From: Norana najaformis | Lineage: Eukaryota > Annelida > Clitellata > Crassiclitellata > Hormogastridae | NCBI GenBank assembly: GCA_964023275.1 | Contig: OZ029925.1 | Location: 9,355,719 to 9,419,718 of the forward strand | Direction: 5' to 3' | DNA: 64,000 nt | Part shown: in pieces, positions 42,301-47,976 of the stretch | Position numbering within the stretch: the first letter of the stretch is position 1 | Layout: every line of letters begins with the position of its first letter | Notes under the pieces: model-generated | The model's input: the letters and a program-made list of their open reading frames with translations, nothing else | Database searches by the model: none | What the model was told of the DNA's origin: nothing | Translations under genes and position numbers: made by a program

Positions 42301-45300
42301 ATTTGGCACTCATAACTACATTTGACTATTACACCCAAAACTCATTTGTTTTTCGACTCAAACGATAACTGTCATTTTTCAGCTGTGTTTGCAACAGACC
42401 AAGAACACACATCGCCCAAGTCTCAAACCAGACAGAAACCAGTTTCATACAAGTCCAATAATTTCTTTCAAATTATAATGGTAATAACAATGCGAAATAA
42501 TAATTAGAAGTAACAAAAGTGAATTAACAATGATCCAAATGACAGATGATGTTGAACATGATGACAATGATGATAGGCTGAAAGTGATTATCATAAAGAC
42601 AACAGTGACAATTAATACAGCAATGATGACATCAGCAATGATGACATCAGCAATGATGACATCAGCAATGATGAAAGTGAATGTTGGTGATGATAACTTT
42701 TTCATTTGTTTTATTTTGTTAACTTATTCATAACAATTATGAAAGAGTTAACAAAAATAAATTAGATGTAACTCACAGACCCACAGAGAACCTTATGCAA
42801 ATAACGTACAAATACTACAGAAACACCAAAACACAGAAACACAAAACTGAAAATTTTCACACAAATAACATAAAAATAAAAAAATTCAAGTACCAAAAAT
42901 GTTCAGTTTTGTTCCACAAAGATACCATATAAATGTCAAATACCATATAGACCTAACAAGCAAACCCTACCAGAAAGATACCCAAAAAATTCCATACCAA
43001 ATACCAAGCAGAAGACTGAAAACTGGGAATCACAGGAAGAAAATGCCACAAAATTCAGGAAGGAAATACCAGTATTTTCAGTACCTAACTGTGGACCAAA
43101 GTTGCTCTCTGTTTACATTGTAATCTTTTAAAATTACAGCATAACATGGTGCCTGTATCGTTATCTGTATCTAGAGTCCAATTCCATCTGATAGTACGTC
43201 ATAAAACATTCTTGTCACACTTAGAAGAGGTTCTAAAAATCCCAAATAATTATAGCAATCGCTTTCCACTTTTGCCACCAAGCATGACATCAACGAAGAC
43301 TCACCACTCCAGAAAACATGCTGTCCCTAAGTTTTAAATCCTGAAGGATCATGTGTACCTTGGGTTTAAAAAATTATCTGGCTACCAGTAGTTAGATGAC
43401 ATTACAAAATCTCGCAATTGTTCTAGACTTCTCAGCAACTCCTATCATACAGCATGTAAAAAACTTTGAAGCTTAAATCCCATTATTTATCTCAAGTATA
43501 TCAAAACTAGTTCGATCCTCTCATGCATGCCTGTGTCGTATAGCGGATTATTTTGCCCTTATTGATTATCTCGCTTTATCAAGTCTACAGCATTAACCAG
43601 GTTCTCCCATCGATGTCTGCTATACCACAGATCGTTGTTCTGTATTTTTTAACACATGTGTCAGTTTCAGTCCACCTTTTTATGTGCTATTTTAAATCTA
43701 CCCTTCTATGAATAATTCTTAATCTTCGAATCCAGTCTACCCTTTGGTGAATCATTTCCAATCAATCATTCTCTGAATGATTTGCAATCTACTCTCCTAT
43801 GATTGTTTCAATCTACTCTTCTTTGATTGATTTCAGTCTAGGCTTACTCTTCCCAGTTCTATCTCCAGCTAAATTTGTTTTCAGCCAGAGCAGCATTGCC
43901 AATAAACCGGTCACGTTCTAGAATATCATTATTGGGGGGGGGGGAACCGATCACTGATACAGAAATGTGCAACTAATGCCCATGGAAACTCTATAAAGTG
44001 AACACCATTACACCATTGTTATGGCACCATTCTTCCATTAGCGGACATAAGGTAAGGTAACATAAGGTAAGGTAAGGCAAGGTAAGGTAAGGTAAGGTAC
44101 GGTACGGAAGGGAAGGTAAGGTAAGGTAAGGTATGATTGCATAAGGTAATGTAAGTTAGGCAGAGGTAAGGTAACTGCATTTATTATCTGTCTACATCAA
44201 TATTTAATCCGAGCTGTATTTGTTGTACGGATAGAAGACTCTTCTAATCTAATCTAATCTAATCTTGAAACTCCTACAGTTACATTATGCAACCCAGAAG
44301 GCATCAACTGATGGTCACATCTAAGTAAAACCGTATTCCACAGTCACAATCCTTGGCCAGTACCAGCCAAGAGCCACTACAGAGACCATAGGACAGGCTA
44401 TGGAATAACTTTTGGCCTAGCACAAACCAGTCCAAACAACTGGGCCGTCTTCTTGGAAGTTTTGATGGTTATATTGAATACTCTGCCTCACAGAATGCAC
44501 TTGGAACTGAAACTCATCCTGCTGAATGGATGGGTAGAACTACCCAAAAGCCACATTCGTAGCACCCACAATGGGCCAACAGCTGGCCATCAGTATCCAC
44601 CAGTGGCACATCAATGGCAATTTCATTGGGCCTGCTACGGGTGCATTGAACGTGTCTGTCTGGGTAGCAATACTGTGATAGATGTATAAAAATTACCTTA
44701 CAATAATAAAAAATAGTGAGTTCCTCGCTATAATAAATCTTCCTGGACTCATAAAACGAGAAATAATCACAGGTCATGAGACCCAAATTCCGCATTAATT
44801 AAAGTTTTGACCATGACGCCAATATATCAGGTGAATGCAGACATAAAAGTACATTAAACAGTCGAGGGAACAACAGTTGGACAGGAGAAAACAGTCTGGC
44901 ATTTACTGGTAATTAGGGTGTTTATGGTGCATAATTACGGCAATTGGGTTGGTTTTGTGAATTAATGCATTACATTCCTCAACAGTGCAGCCTTGAAAAC
45001 CAATAACATCTGAAAGTGTCCACTAAATATCAAGTTGACTTTTCACACGACATTTCAGTTTTCATCACAACAAACAACAACATTACAATATATTCCACAA
45101 ACCACATCACCTTATTGCCTATCGATTTTGCTTTGACTGAGCACCTGTGAATAAGCTGGTTCCTGTGGCTTGGCTTTCGTTGGGTGCTGTAGAAATCTCG
45201 AGATTACGATTACATATAGCATAACATTTCAGTTCTGTGTATATTCCTACAGGGATGTATTTCTTACCTTCCCTTCCTTACCTTATCTTATCTTATCTTA

Positions 45301-46905
45301 CCTGCTCTTCCCTTACCTAGCCCTACTTAACAAGCTAAAGCATCAGCAAGTGTTCCATCCTGTTCTATCCTTAGAAATCAGCTTTTCTCTTGACATATTG
45401 TGCAGTTCCAATCTCTATCAGAAAAGTTTTCTCAGGCTAAAGATGAAATACCCATCAGAATGTTGCGTTGCAAATGGCTTAGTCTGCTGTAGGTGAGAAA
45501 TATGAACTATGAAGCAAACTAAAGCAAAGCAAACCAAATGCACCCATGAAAGCCACAAACATGTGAAAGCCACAAGCATGCTCTGGAAGAATGTCAACAC
45601 AAACATAACTTCACAGTTGAACCTCATATGGCTAGCACAGGCAGCACATCTGTCAGTCACATAAAAGGTGCTAGATTCACACACATATATGTATATACAA
45701 ACATATGCATACATACATACGTTTATACATACATATGCATACATACAAACAAGAGGAAGACCTAGACAGATGTTGCTGGACTGGATGATCACGGATGGAT
45801 ACAGCGAACTGAAAAGAGATGCTCAGCACCGTGAAGAATGGCGCCATTGGACGTATGAACCTGCTTAGGGGGCTGAGAACCACAAGAAGAAAAAGAAGAA
45901 AGCATACATACATCCATACATACACACACATATGCATACATACATACATACATACATACATATGTATATACATACATACATACATATGTATATACATACA
46001 TACATACATATGCATGCATACATACATACATATATACAAACATATGTATGTTGTTCCTGGCACACGTCTTGTGTTTGGCCGGCATTCATTCACTGTTGCT
46101 GGTCCCTCCATCGGAATTCTCTCAACCTTCTCACATCTGCAACTTTCTGTTTTCTGCTCCAAGCTGAAAATTTACCTCTCCCCTCAATTTGTTTATGGCT
46201 CTTAATGTTTCCTGTTTTCCGGCTTCAATGTGCACTTCTGAACTTTGTAAGGAGGACATTATTAAATTATAGTTGTACTGCATAGTTGTTTTGTATTGTA
46301 TGTATATATACATAAATAAATACACACATATATATACATACACTAGTGTGTGGGGCATGGTAGTTGACTGGTTAGAGCACTTGGCTTGTAATGCAGAGCA
46401 TATAGGTTTGTGTCTTCCCCAAAACAGTTACTGTGTAGGGGCCTTGAGCAAGTCCTTTACTCACAACTGCTCAGCACCATCGATTGGTGATTAATCATGA
46501 GATAATGGTGCTTAATAAATGCAGAAATAATAATAATGATGATAATAATAAAAATGACGATAATAACAAAAATGATGATGACGATGATGATGATGACGAG
46601 GAGGAGGACGATAACAATTACAAAATTCCAAACCACAAGTCATACGGCCAGATAAAAAGTTCATCCCACAAAACACTAAAATTTGACGGAAGTGCCAGTT
46701 TTTAGCGCCATCGATCGATACGTAGTGCAGTAGCAGACGACTCGACAAGAATTCGAACTGACTTGCATACCTCATATGCCGAAAGCGGACTGATCCAGGC
46801 AGAGATCAGGGCGATGATCAAAATGTACACAAGTCGATTTGATCCCTGCAGTGCGCCCCTTGGTCCAGACGCCCTGTCACGGGCCAAAACTTTCCTAACT
46901 ACCAT
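448..46905 (-). CDS. HSPG2: Perlecan-type basement-membrane proteoglycan (5' part, 22 exons; individual exons listed below)
   Basis: Gene-level entry. Secreted heparan sulfate proteoglycan core protein of basement membranes and extracellular matrix. Domain order in the translation: signal peptide (1-43), acidic Ser-Gly region (46-111), SEA (about 112-226), unnamed domain, 5 LDLa, sushi-like, 8 LDLa, Ig, LDLa. The SEA sequence (QFRGVINFT... and SPVGFEFRP) aligns with the perlecan SEA domain as known from vertebrates, and SEA + LDLa + Ig order is diagnostic of perlecan; LDLa after the first Ig recalls insect Trol. The 22 exons total 3472 nt (1157 codons plus one base), keep frame throughout except for the ambiguous sushi junction, and end in phase 1 at the left edge, so laminin-IV, EGF-Lam, later Ig and LamG domains should lie beyond position 1. 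Intron 1 is 11.5 kb. Confidence 0.9.
666..767. repeat. Short palindromic element (MITE-like)
   Basis: Arms cagccatgtttattt (667-681) and its reverse complement (752-766), 15 bp perfect, with further pairing inside (ttggccc / gggccaa). About 100 bp in all, between perlecan exons 22 and 21. Confidence 0.6.
1278..1325. repeat. Nested perfect hairpin
   Basis: agggtaatcca (1278-1288) pairs with tggattaccct (1315-1325); inside, gggaca (1298-1303) pairs with tgtccc (1306-1311). Intronic. Confidence 0.65.
1502..1649 (-). CDS. HSPG2: Perlecan exon 21: second half of Ig domain
   Basis: [16 protein letters not shown] then LEDAGVYTC, the D-x-G-x-Y-x-C signature, ending EAKVTLHVD. Phase 0 in (tatttacag), phase 1 out (gtaagt). 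Together with exon 20 it makes one full Ig domain. Confidence 0.9.
1922..2043 (-). CDS. HSPG2: Perlecan exon 20: first half of Ig domain
   Basis: [16 protein letters not shown] to LRWSRDAQ: N-terminal strands of an I-set Ig, with the first disulfide Cys (TASFVC) and the core Trp. Acceptor ttgaccttag phase 1, donor gtaatg phase 0, leading to exon 21. Confidence 0.88.
2283..2332. repeat. 16-bp tandem repeat, three units
   Basis: Unit gaccttgttataacat, repeated with a diverged last unit. Intronic. Confidence 0.6.
2706..2837 (-). CDS. HSPG2: Perlecan exon 19: LDLa repeat 13
   Basis: [16 protein letters not shown] to [12 protein letters not shown]; last LDLa before the Ig domain. Linker TTPPPRT. 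Donor gtaggt, phase 1-1. Confidence 0.9.
3120..3365. repeat. AT-rich degenerate tandem repeat
   Basis: Repeated tagtataattatttatatt-like units with ttagtaatta between. Perlecan intron 18. Confidence 0.6.
3391..3437. repeat. 47-bp palindrome
   Basis: Arms gccaattaattctgcaaggt and the near-perfect reverse complement (two mismatches) around a 4-5 base loop. Flanked by AATTA-rich DNA. Confidence 0.6.
3537..3665 (-). CDS. HSPG2: Perlecan exon 18: LDLa repeat 12
   Basis: [16 protein letters not shown] to [11 protein letters not shown]. Same W-E/Q-Y-x-C-x-D-G-T-C subtype as exons 14-17 and 19, marking an expanded sub-family. Donor gtaggt, phase 1-1. Confidence 0.9.
4831..4962 (-). CDS. HSPG2: Perlecan exon 17: LDLa repeat 11 (duplicated module, copy E)
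   Basis: [16 protein letters not shown] to [12 protein letters not shown]; differs from copy G by Gly to Arg in the calcium loop (PDRTDE). Donor gtaagt, phase 1-1. Confidence 0.9.
5317..5448 (-). CDS. HSPG2: Perlecan exon 16: LDLa repeat 10 (duplicated module, copy F)
   Basis: [16 protein letters not shown] to [12 protein letters not shown]. The intron 5' of it in the transcript (5449-5995) carries a 172-bp SINE-like insertion missing from the paralogous introns. Donor gtaggt, phase 1-1. Confidence 0.9.
5719..5890 (-). mobile_element. SINE-like insertion in the perlecan LDLa cluster
   Basis: 172 bp absent from the paralogous introns at 4963-5316 and 6128-6481. Target duplication AGTAC flanks it (5714-5718 and 5891-5895). 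On the minus strand it ends with GGCGCTATAGAAATTGTC and a TTATTATTAT tail. A relative at 12833-12900 shares the tail end and the sequence cacaactgaggtcaaa. Confidence 0.75.
5996..6127 (-). CDS. HSPG2: Perlecan exon 15: LDLa repeat 9 (duplicated module, copy G)
   Basis: [16 protein letters not shown] to [12 protein letters not shown]. Nearly identical to exon 17, including long stretches of flanking intron. Donor gtaggt, phase 1-1. Confidence 0.9.
6482..6613 (-). CDS. HSPG2: Perlecan exon 14: LDLa repeat 8 (duplicated module, copy H)
   Basis: [16 protein letters not shown] to [12 protein letters not shown]. First exon in transcript order of the duplicated block; pairs with exon 16 exactly 1165 bp away. 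Donor gtaggt, phase 1-1. Less similar to its partner than exons 15 and 17 are to each other, notably in the linker (TPPPTRV against TATPAPE). Confidence 0.9.
7250..7381 (-). CDS. HSPG2: Perlecan exon 13: LDLa repeat 7
   Basis: [16 protein letters not shown] to [11 protein letters not shown], preceded by a TVAPPP linker. Acceptor ttttccag, donor gtaagt, phase 1-1. Confidence 0.9.
7436..7690 (+). mobile_element. CR1/L2-like LINE 3' terminus
   Basis: One frame reads [14 protein letters not shown], then after a frameshift [14 protein letters not shown], the typical end of the reverse transcriptase. The 3' UTR follows and ends aaaaaagcgctatataagtt plus a TACA-type microsatellite. Starts only about 55 bp from perlecan exon 13. 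Confidence 0.75.
8294..8419 (-). CDS. HSPG2: Perlecan exon 12: LDLa repeat 6
   Basis: [16 protein letters not shown] to [11 protein letters not shown]; complete LDLa. The acceptor reads ctag-gag, a NAGNAG tandem site, so exon start may be 8419 or 8416. Donor gtgagt, phase 1. Confidence 0.87.
9530..9800 (-). mobile_element. SINE-like family 1
   Basis: AAT microsatellite followed by cttctaatgcgccggtgtct, aatgcacaaggcatcaacc, gccacaatcaggtc and agcaaccgaaaaagcccg. Close copies at 17715-17960 and 41730-41830; shorter members at 11590-11720, 21320-21400, 21440-21530, 26350-26440, 26905-27000, 34890-35010, 44225-44420 and 61150-61260, many with GATTA tails. Confidence 0.65.
10243..10390. repeat. 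81-bp tandem duplication
   Basis: cttactgtaccttatactac begins at 10243 and again at 10324, the two copies differing at only a few bases (e.g. ccttaacttaccatagtt against cctcaacttaccatactt). The second copy runs up to the uncertain end of the sushi exon. Confidence 0.75.
10432..10572 (-). CDS. HSPG2: Perlecan exon 11: sushi/CCP-like module (3' boundary uncertain)
   Basis: Joins exon 10 in frame ([13 protein letters not shown]). The 46-residue translation has the sushi pattern Cys1[10 protein letters not shown], Cys2, Cys3 and a Trp before Cys4 ([11 protein letters not shown]), though short for the family. Acceptor cttgtggtgcag, phase 1. The donor is unresolved: gtactc at 10431 gives phase 1 but makes TGA with the first acceptor of exon 12; the NAG three bases on (8416) would avoid the stop, and gttaga at 10386 would also stay in frame but adds a hydrophobic tail. 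The exon could be optional or partly decayed. Confidence 0.55.
10950..11100 (+). mobile_element. CR1/L2-like LINE fragment
   Basis: Translation [19 protein letters not shown] matches the terminal S..FK..LK.HLF segment of the same LINE group. Followed by a short 3' piece and TACA repeats. Confidence 0.55.
11277..11429 (-). CDS. HSPG2: Perlecan exon 10: divergent LDLa repeat 5
   Basis: [16 protein letters not shown] to [14 protein letters not shown]. The six Cys are present, but the usual D-x-S-D-E calcium motif is replaced by S-E-E-E-D-E-S, so calcium coordination may be altered. A Thr/Pro linker leads in. Donor gttaag, phase 1-1. Next (3' in the mRNA) is the sushi-like exon. Confidence 0.83.
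11919..12044 (-). CDS. HSPG2: Perlecan exon 9: LDLa repeat 4
   Basis: [16 protein letters not shown] to [11 protein letters not shown]; complete LDLa with Leu-Thr-Gly-Gly in place of the more usual acidic/Asn-Gly before Cys. Acceptor ttgctttcag, donor gtgagt, phase 1-1. Confidence 0.88.
12176..12480 (-). mobile_element. SINE-like family 2, longest copy
   Basis: Members share (plus strand) cagcgcccaacgaaagc, ggaaccagcttattcacagg, the 'caagtcaagatcc' area and gtttggaattgaaccggaaa. On the reverse strand the end is GGGCGCTGTAGAAATCTCGAG plus ATTACG units. Copies: here, 37755-37990, 54645-54860 (same orientation), and tail parts in the opposite orientation at 45125-45225 and 50560-50675. Confidence 0.7.
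12528..12660 (-). mobile_element. tRNA-derived SINE fragment
   Basis: Minus strand reads tagcatgctggattgtcaac, then aaaagtcatgtgttcagatg, tRNA-like boxes A and B. The block gacaatccagcatgc recurs at 57976 in a QARS1 intron. Confidence 0.45.
13024..13146 (-). CDS. HSPG2: Perlecan exon 8: LDLa repeat 3
   Basis: [16 protein letters not shown] through [13 protein letters not shown]; complete LDLa. Acceptor tgcttcag, donor gtgggt, phase 1-1. A SINE-like sequence with a TATAGTGCC motif lies about 190 bp downstream in the intron. Confidence 0.9.
14198..14317 (-). CDS. HSPG2: Perlecan exon 7: LDLa repeat 2
   Basis: Six-Cys LDLa module, [13 protein letters not shown] to [12 protein letters not shown], acidic calcium cage intact. 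Donor gtgagt, phase 1-1. An ATGT/ATGC microsatellite begins about 30 bp from its acceptor. Confidence 0.9.
14344..14835. repeat. ATGT/ATGC tetranucleotide microsatellite, about 490 bp
   Basis: Interrupted TATG array. Long open frames across it on both strands (MYVCMYV / HTYIHTY) are artefacts of the repeat. Confidence 0.95.
15822..15971 (-). CDS. HSPG2: Perlecan exon 6: LDLa repeat 1
   Basis: LDL-receptor class A module of six Cys with the calcium-binding end [12 protein letters not shown] Pro/Thr linker (VPIQPKPT) precedes it. Acceptor tttgtgcag, donor gtactt, phase 1-1. Confidence 0.9.
17035..17105. repeat. 22-bp minisatellite
   Basis: acacacatgcatttatacat in three units. Perlecan intron 5. 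Confidence 0.8.
17715..17960 (-). mobile_element. SINE-like family 1
   Basis: Shares ggtgtctaatgcacaaggca, ggcacagcaaaactaagcca, gaatgaacagaagcagg and agcaaccgaaaaat with the copy at 9530. Confidence 0.65.
19259..19774 (-). CDS. HSPG2: Perlecan exon 5: 172-residue extracellular domain of unknown type
   Basis: A long single exon with strong acceptor (caacttgcag) and donor gtaaca, phase 1 on both sides, joining in frame to SEA ([11 protein letters not shown]) and to the first LDLa exon (SEVSTLVPI). The translation starts with a Cys/Pro-rich linker, then [18 protein letters not shown], a glycine-rich beta-strand-like centre, and [20 protein letters not shown] near residue 100. Only two Cys. The V.V..GD.LGIHY signature recurs, to my memory, in uncharacterised extracellular proteins of molluscs and cnidarians; I cannot name the family. 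This domain is not part of vertebrate perlecan. Being symmetrical, the exon could be skipped without a frameshift. Confidence 0.72.
20284..20425. repeat. CTGT/TC microsatellite
   Basis: Mixed tctgtctg and tctctc runs in perlecan intron 5. Confidence 0.95.
22500..22975 (+). mobile_element. CR1/L2-like LINE, degraded 3' end
   Basis: Reads [14 protein letters not shown], then [18 protein letters not shown], an interruption with a TATG microsatellite and a tatagcg motif, then [19 protein letters not shown] and SFKSLVNTH. These are the landmark C-terminal segments of CR1/L2-type reverse transcriptases (LHWLPV..R..FK, RSFS.A.P.LWN.LP...FK..LKTHL). Stops and a frameshift show it is dead. In perlecan intron 5, antisense to the gene. 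Confidence 0.75.
24875..25142. mobile_element. Possible hAT-like MITE
   Basis: The right end, read on the minus strand, begins cagtggcgtagctagg, a common hAT-type terminus; the left end reads cggtgcaatagctagg, an imperfect inverted match (12 of 16). The internal ggccgcccggggcggcac recurs at 48938 (cggccgccccgggcggca). No clean 8-bp target duplication seen. Confidence 0.35.
26350..26440 (+). mobile_element. SINE-like family 1 with GATTA tail
   Basis: cttgaagcgaccaccgactg, atgccttgggcattatgata, ggcactgtagaagtc then attagattagattaga. Parallel copies at 21440-21530 and 34890-35010. Confidence 0.65.
27340..27415. repeat. CCTG microsatellite
   Basis: cctgcctgcc units with cctt variants, perlecan intron 4. 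Confidence 0.95.
27808..27983 (-). CDS. HSPG2: Perlecan exon 4: C-terminal half of SEA domain
   Basis: Phase 2 in, phase 1 out (gtaagc). Translation includes [17 protein letters not shown] and ends in SPVGFEFRP, the counterpart of the perlecan SEA terminus (SPQGFQFRR in vertebrates). At the place where autoproteolytic SEA domains have G-S-V-V-V this one reads P-P-S-V-M-V, so the cleavage Gly is missing and self-cleavage is not expected, as for other perlecans. Confidence 0.88.
28269..28437 (-). CDS. HSPG2: Perlecan exon 3: N-terminal half of SEA domain
   Basis: In frame after exon 2 ([13 protein letters not shown]). The translation runs [14 protein letters not shown] to TVTIVQF and matches the first half of the perlecan SEA domain (known family pattern: YFRALVNFT...VSVVFIK). 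Acceptor ttacag, phase 1 in; donor gttggt, phase 2 out, splitting an Arg codon completed by exon 4. Contains predicted N-glycosylation sequons (NFT, NTT). Confidence 0.88.
28665..28870 (+). mobile_element. tRNA-derived SINE (family T2)
   Basis: tRNA-like head with gtggctgagaggctaac and box B gggttcaaatccca; body contains atcaacgtagactgtgttgt and gaactg. A second copy at 40275-40450 shares box B and body. In perlecan intron 2. Confidence 0.7.
30475..30740 (+). mobile_element. SINE with 5S rRNA-like head
   Basis: The segment 30518-30580 resembles the internal promoter half of 5S rRNA: gaacttaagcaatgtt (5S: gaagctaagcagggt) and ttattacttgaatgggtgac followed by tggaatacc (5S: ttagtacttggatgggagac...gggaatacc). 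The body continues with a non-5S part (ccttcaaccc region). A relative at 36405-36610 shares aatgggtgac and the downstream body. This is the SINE3 arrangement; a plain 5S pseudogene is the alternative. Confidence 0.65.
31618..31745. repeat. CCACCA-rich microsatellite
   Basis: Interrupted CAC/ACC array; open frames of poly-Val or poly-Gly are artefacts. Perlecan intron 2. Confidence 0.93.
32815..33720. repeat. Purine-rich strand-asymmetric tract
   Basis: About 900 bp where the plus strand is dominated by A and G, with degenerate units such as gagaaggcaacaagaag and agaagtggagaagtggag. Similar shorter tracts at 60-300 and 40445-40760. No coding signal. Confidence 0.55.
34890..35010 (+). mobile_element. 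SINE-like family 1 with GATTA tail beside perlecan exon 2
   Basis: cttgaagttaccatcaatta, atgccttgcgcattatgata, gatgctatataagtc and a degenerate GATTA tail that runs to within about 10 bp of the exon 2 donor at 35014. Confidence 0.65.
35015..35213 (-). CDS. HSPG2: Perlecan exon 2: acidic glycosaminoglycan-attachment segment
   Basis: Codons 46-111. The translation is rich in Asp and Glu and holds two Ser-Gly sites in acidic context, at residues 72-73 ([11 protein letters not shown]) and 80-81 (DYSGT). Acidic Ser-Gly is the established signal for xylosyltransferase and heparan sulfate attachment, and this is where perlecan domain I carries its chains, immediately before SEA. Phase 0 at the acceptor (gttttag), phase 1 at the donor (gtaagt). 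A third Ser-Gly pair is not present, so fewer chains are expected than in vertebrate domain I. A GATTA-tailed repeat ends about 10 bp past the donor. Confidence 0.85.
35795..35985 (-). mobile_element. tRNA-derived SINE (family T1)
   Basis: Minus strand reads gatagagcgattggcttgta (box A region), acgggttcaatcctcc (box B), gatcttaagcaagtccttca and gcacttaataaatgc. The best-kept tRNA head of the three copies. Confidence 0.75.
36405..36610 (+). mobile_element. Second copy of the 5S-headed SINE
   Basis: Shares aatgggtgacc, acccatggaat, the 'caactc' stretch and ctgaaagatccttcaaactc with the copy at 30475-30740; the 5' half of the 5S-like region is missing or diverged. A shorter tail-only match lies at 13385-13420 (cctgaagatcctttaac). 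Confidence 0.5.
36895..37120. repeat. CCTTA pentanucleotide arrays
   Basis: ttaccttacc runs at 36899-36950 and 37076-37115 with a CATT array between. The complementary motif (TAAGG) makes the array at 44045-44165, and a few CCTTA/TCTTA units occur at 45265-45305. Confidence 0.9.
37755..37990 (-). mobile_element. SINE-like family 2
   Basis: Contains gggaaccagcttattcacag and tgtttggaattaaaccggaa as in the copy at 12176. In perlecan intron 1. Confidence 0.7.
38297..38515. repeat. GAT/GGT trinucleotide array
   Basis: gatgatgat and ggtggtggt blocks; frames across it are artefacts. Confidence 0.93.
39180..39320 (+). mobile_element. tRNA-derived SINE (family T1)
   Basis: Box B gggttcgagc, then ccttgagcaagtccttctct and ggtgctcaataaatgc; the tail has grown into the TATG microsatellite that follows. 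Box A part is truncated. Confidence 0.72.
39325..39620. repeat. TATG microsatellite
   Basis: Starts in the tail of the T1 SINE at 39180, which suggests the array grew from the SINE tail. Confidence 0.95.
40275..40450 (+). mobile_element. tRNA-derived SINE (family T2)
   Basis: gtggtacagaggcttttcac head, box B aggttcaaatcccac, body atcaacatagacttctggtt and ttgaactgtact, as in the copy at 28665. Confidence 0.7.
41730..41830 (-). mobile_element. SINE-like family 1
   Basis: After an AAT run: aacttctaatgcattggcgt, ctaatgcataaggcatcaac, gccaagccgtaaacaggtca, atatccagaaggtt, as at 9530. Confidence 0.65.
42615..42675. repeat. 15-bp minisatellite
   Basis: cagcaatgatgacat repeated about four times, the last unit diverged. 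Perlecan intron 1. Confidence 0.85.
44045..44165. repeat. TAAGG pentanucleotide array
   Basis: ggtaaggtaa units with GGTAC variants; opposite strand of the CCTTA arrays at 37 kb. Followed by an ATCTA array (44240-44265). Confidence 0.9.
45125..45225 (+). mobile_element. SINE-like family 2, 3' part
   Basis: tcgattttgctttgactgag, gtgaataagctggttcc and gggtgctgtagaaatctcga followed by gattacgatta. Confidence 0.7.
45683..46055. repeat. CATA microsatellite, interrupted
   Basis: Arrays at about 45683-45750 and 45903-46055 separated by unique sequence. Confidence 0.9.
46056..46260 (+). mobile_element. CR1/L2-like LINE fragment upstream of the perlecan first exon's intron end
   Basis: [19 protein letters not shown], then a mutated IWNSLP region and [15 protein letters not shown], the end of a CR1/L2-like reverse transcriptase. 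Lies in perlecan intron 1, inside a CATA microsatellite area. Confidence 0.65.
46345..46535 (+). mobile_element. tRNA-derived SINE (family T1)
   Basis: Box A-like ggttagagcacttggc, a decayed box B, then ccttgagcaagtcctttact, a conserved body, and ggtgcttaataaatgc with an AATAAT/GATGAT tail. Other copies: 39180-39320 (+) with box B gggttcgag, and 35795-35985 (-). Confidence 0.75.
46771..46905 (-). CDS. HSPG2: Perlecan exon 1: start codon and signal peptide
   Basis: Codons 1-45. A basic n-region of about 24 residues is followed by a hydrophobic core ([19 protein letters not shown]) and a small-residue cleavage site, probably after Ala43. The exon ends in phase 0 at GAG before gtatgcaag, matching the phase-0 start of exon 2. 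The ATG at 46905 is the first in frame: the upstream reading frame is closed by a TGA with no earlier ATG. The n-region is long for a signal peptide. Upstream DNA to about 47.3 kb is CpG-rich compared with the AT-rich introns, as expected of a promoter. Confidence 0.8.
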
Positions 46906-47489
46906 GACCGTTCGTCCGTTCGTCCGGCCCTTATAAATCCTCCCACTCTTCCACCGCTGACGGAACCGAAATCACGACGAAGGGTAATTAACCGTTCATG
47001 GATACGTAGCGGCTCATCAAACCCTCGAAGCCTGCTCAACTGGTACTCCAACTGTCGTTCTCAGCCGCTCTGCAAAGCTTCAAATCCAGCTGCCAAGTGG
47101 AGGAGATGCCGGTGGTCGTCCGCGGCGAACAAAACTGAGCAACTAATCCGAGCGCCCCCTGGCGAAGGCCCATCGGCTCAGCTGCGCCAGGCGTTCTCTA
47201 GTGTTGGCCAACAGCAACGCCCGCCTGCCGCAAGTCTCAAGCCCATGAGAGCCACAAATACGGACCCAAACACAGTCTGCCGCTCACTCACTCCGATGGT
47301 CACAGTCTGTCTGTCTGTCTGTCTGTCTGTAAATACGCATGTACATGTATGGGTGTCTGTATCAAGACACTTAATATAGCGTCTTTACAGTATCTCTCTA
47401 ACCGATCAAATCAAGCGCGTTTATGATAAGCTGAAAATGTAAGTTGAGCCGAATAAAGTAAAACGATGCATATGCAGCGTAAATGCTGC

Positions 47490-47556
47490 TTCTGTGTGTG
47501 TGTGTGTGTCTGTCTGTCTGTGTGTGTGTGTCTGTCTGTCTGTCTGTCTGTGTGTG

Positions 47557-47645
<89 letters not shown>
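47490..47645. repeat. GTCT/GT microsatellite
   Basis: TGTC and TG runs, the largest pure block at 47562-47643; a shorter GTCT run at 47305-47330. Upstream of perlecan exon 1. Confidence 0.95.
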
Positions 47646-47976
47646 TCATCCAGTACTGTTTGACCGACTGACTGAATGCGTGGCGCTGCCAACTGCTCTA
47701 TCTTTGATCACCCTATTTTTATCTGTAAGTTTCGTCCGCTAGATTGATTAGTCTTTGATCTCAGTCCCGCAAGTGCAAGGTTAGAATCGTCCCTTCCTTC
47801 TGGGTGATGCGGACTTCCTTCACAGGAGCCTAACGAGCAATAAATTTCGGCAATGGATTTAAGATTCTACGTCATACTGTGTCACTAAGACGATCCAATT
47901 ACTCATCGTATGAACTTCAATTATCTTTGGCTCATCTCCTCCTCCGCATGATCTCCCCATGATCTCCACCTGTCGC

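Larger units (their letters stand above)
35214..46770. other. Perlecan intron 1, 11.5 kb
   Basis: Contains T1 and T2 SINEs, the second 5S-headed SINE, CCTTA/TAAGG arrays, GAT and TATG arrays, family 1 and 2 repeats, a G-tract at 43935 and a LINE fragment. Long 5' introns often hold enhancers; nothing in the sequence proves one here. Confidence 0.5.

Noticed and set aside
46931-46938. TATA box (atttataa, minus strand) for perlecan
   Set aside because: It lies only about 26-33 bp upstream of the ATG, which would leave essentially no 5' UTR; the CpG-rich region further upstream is a more likely promoter.
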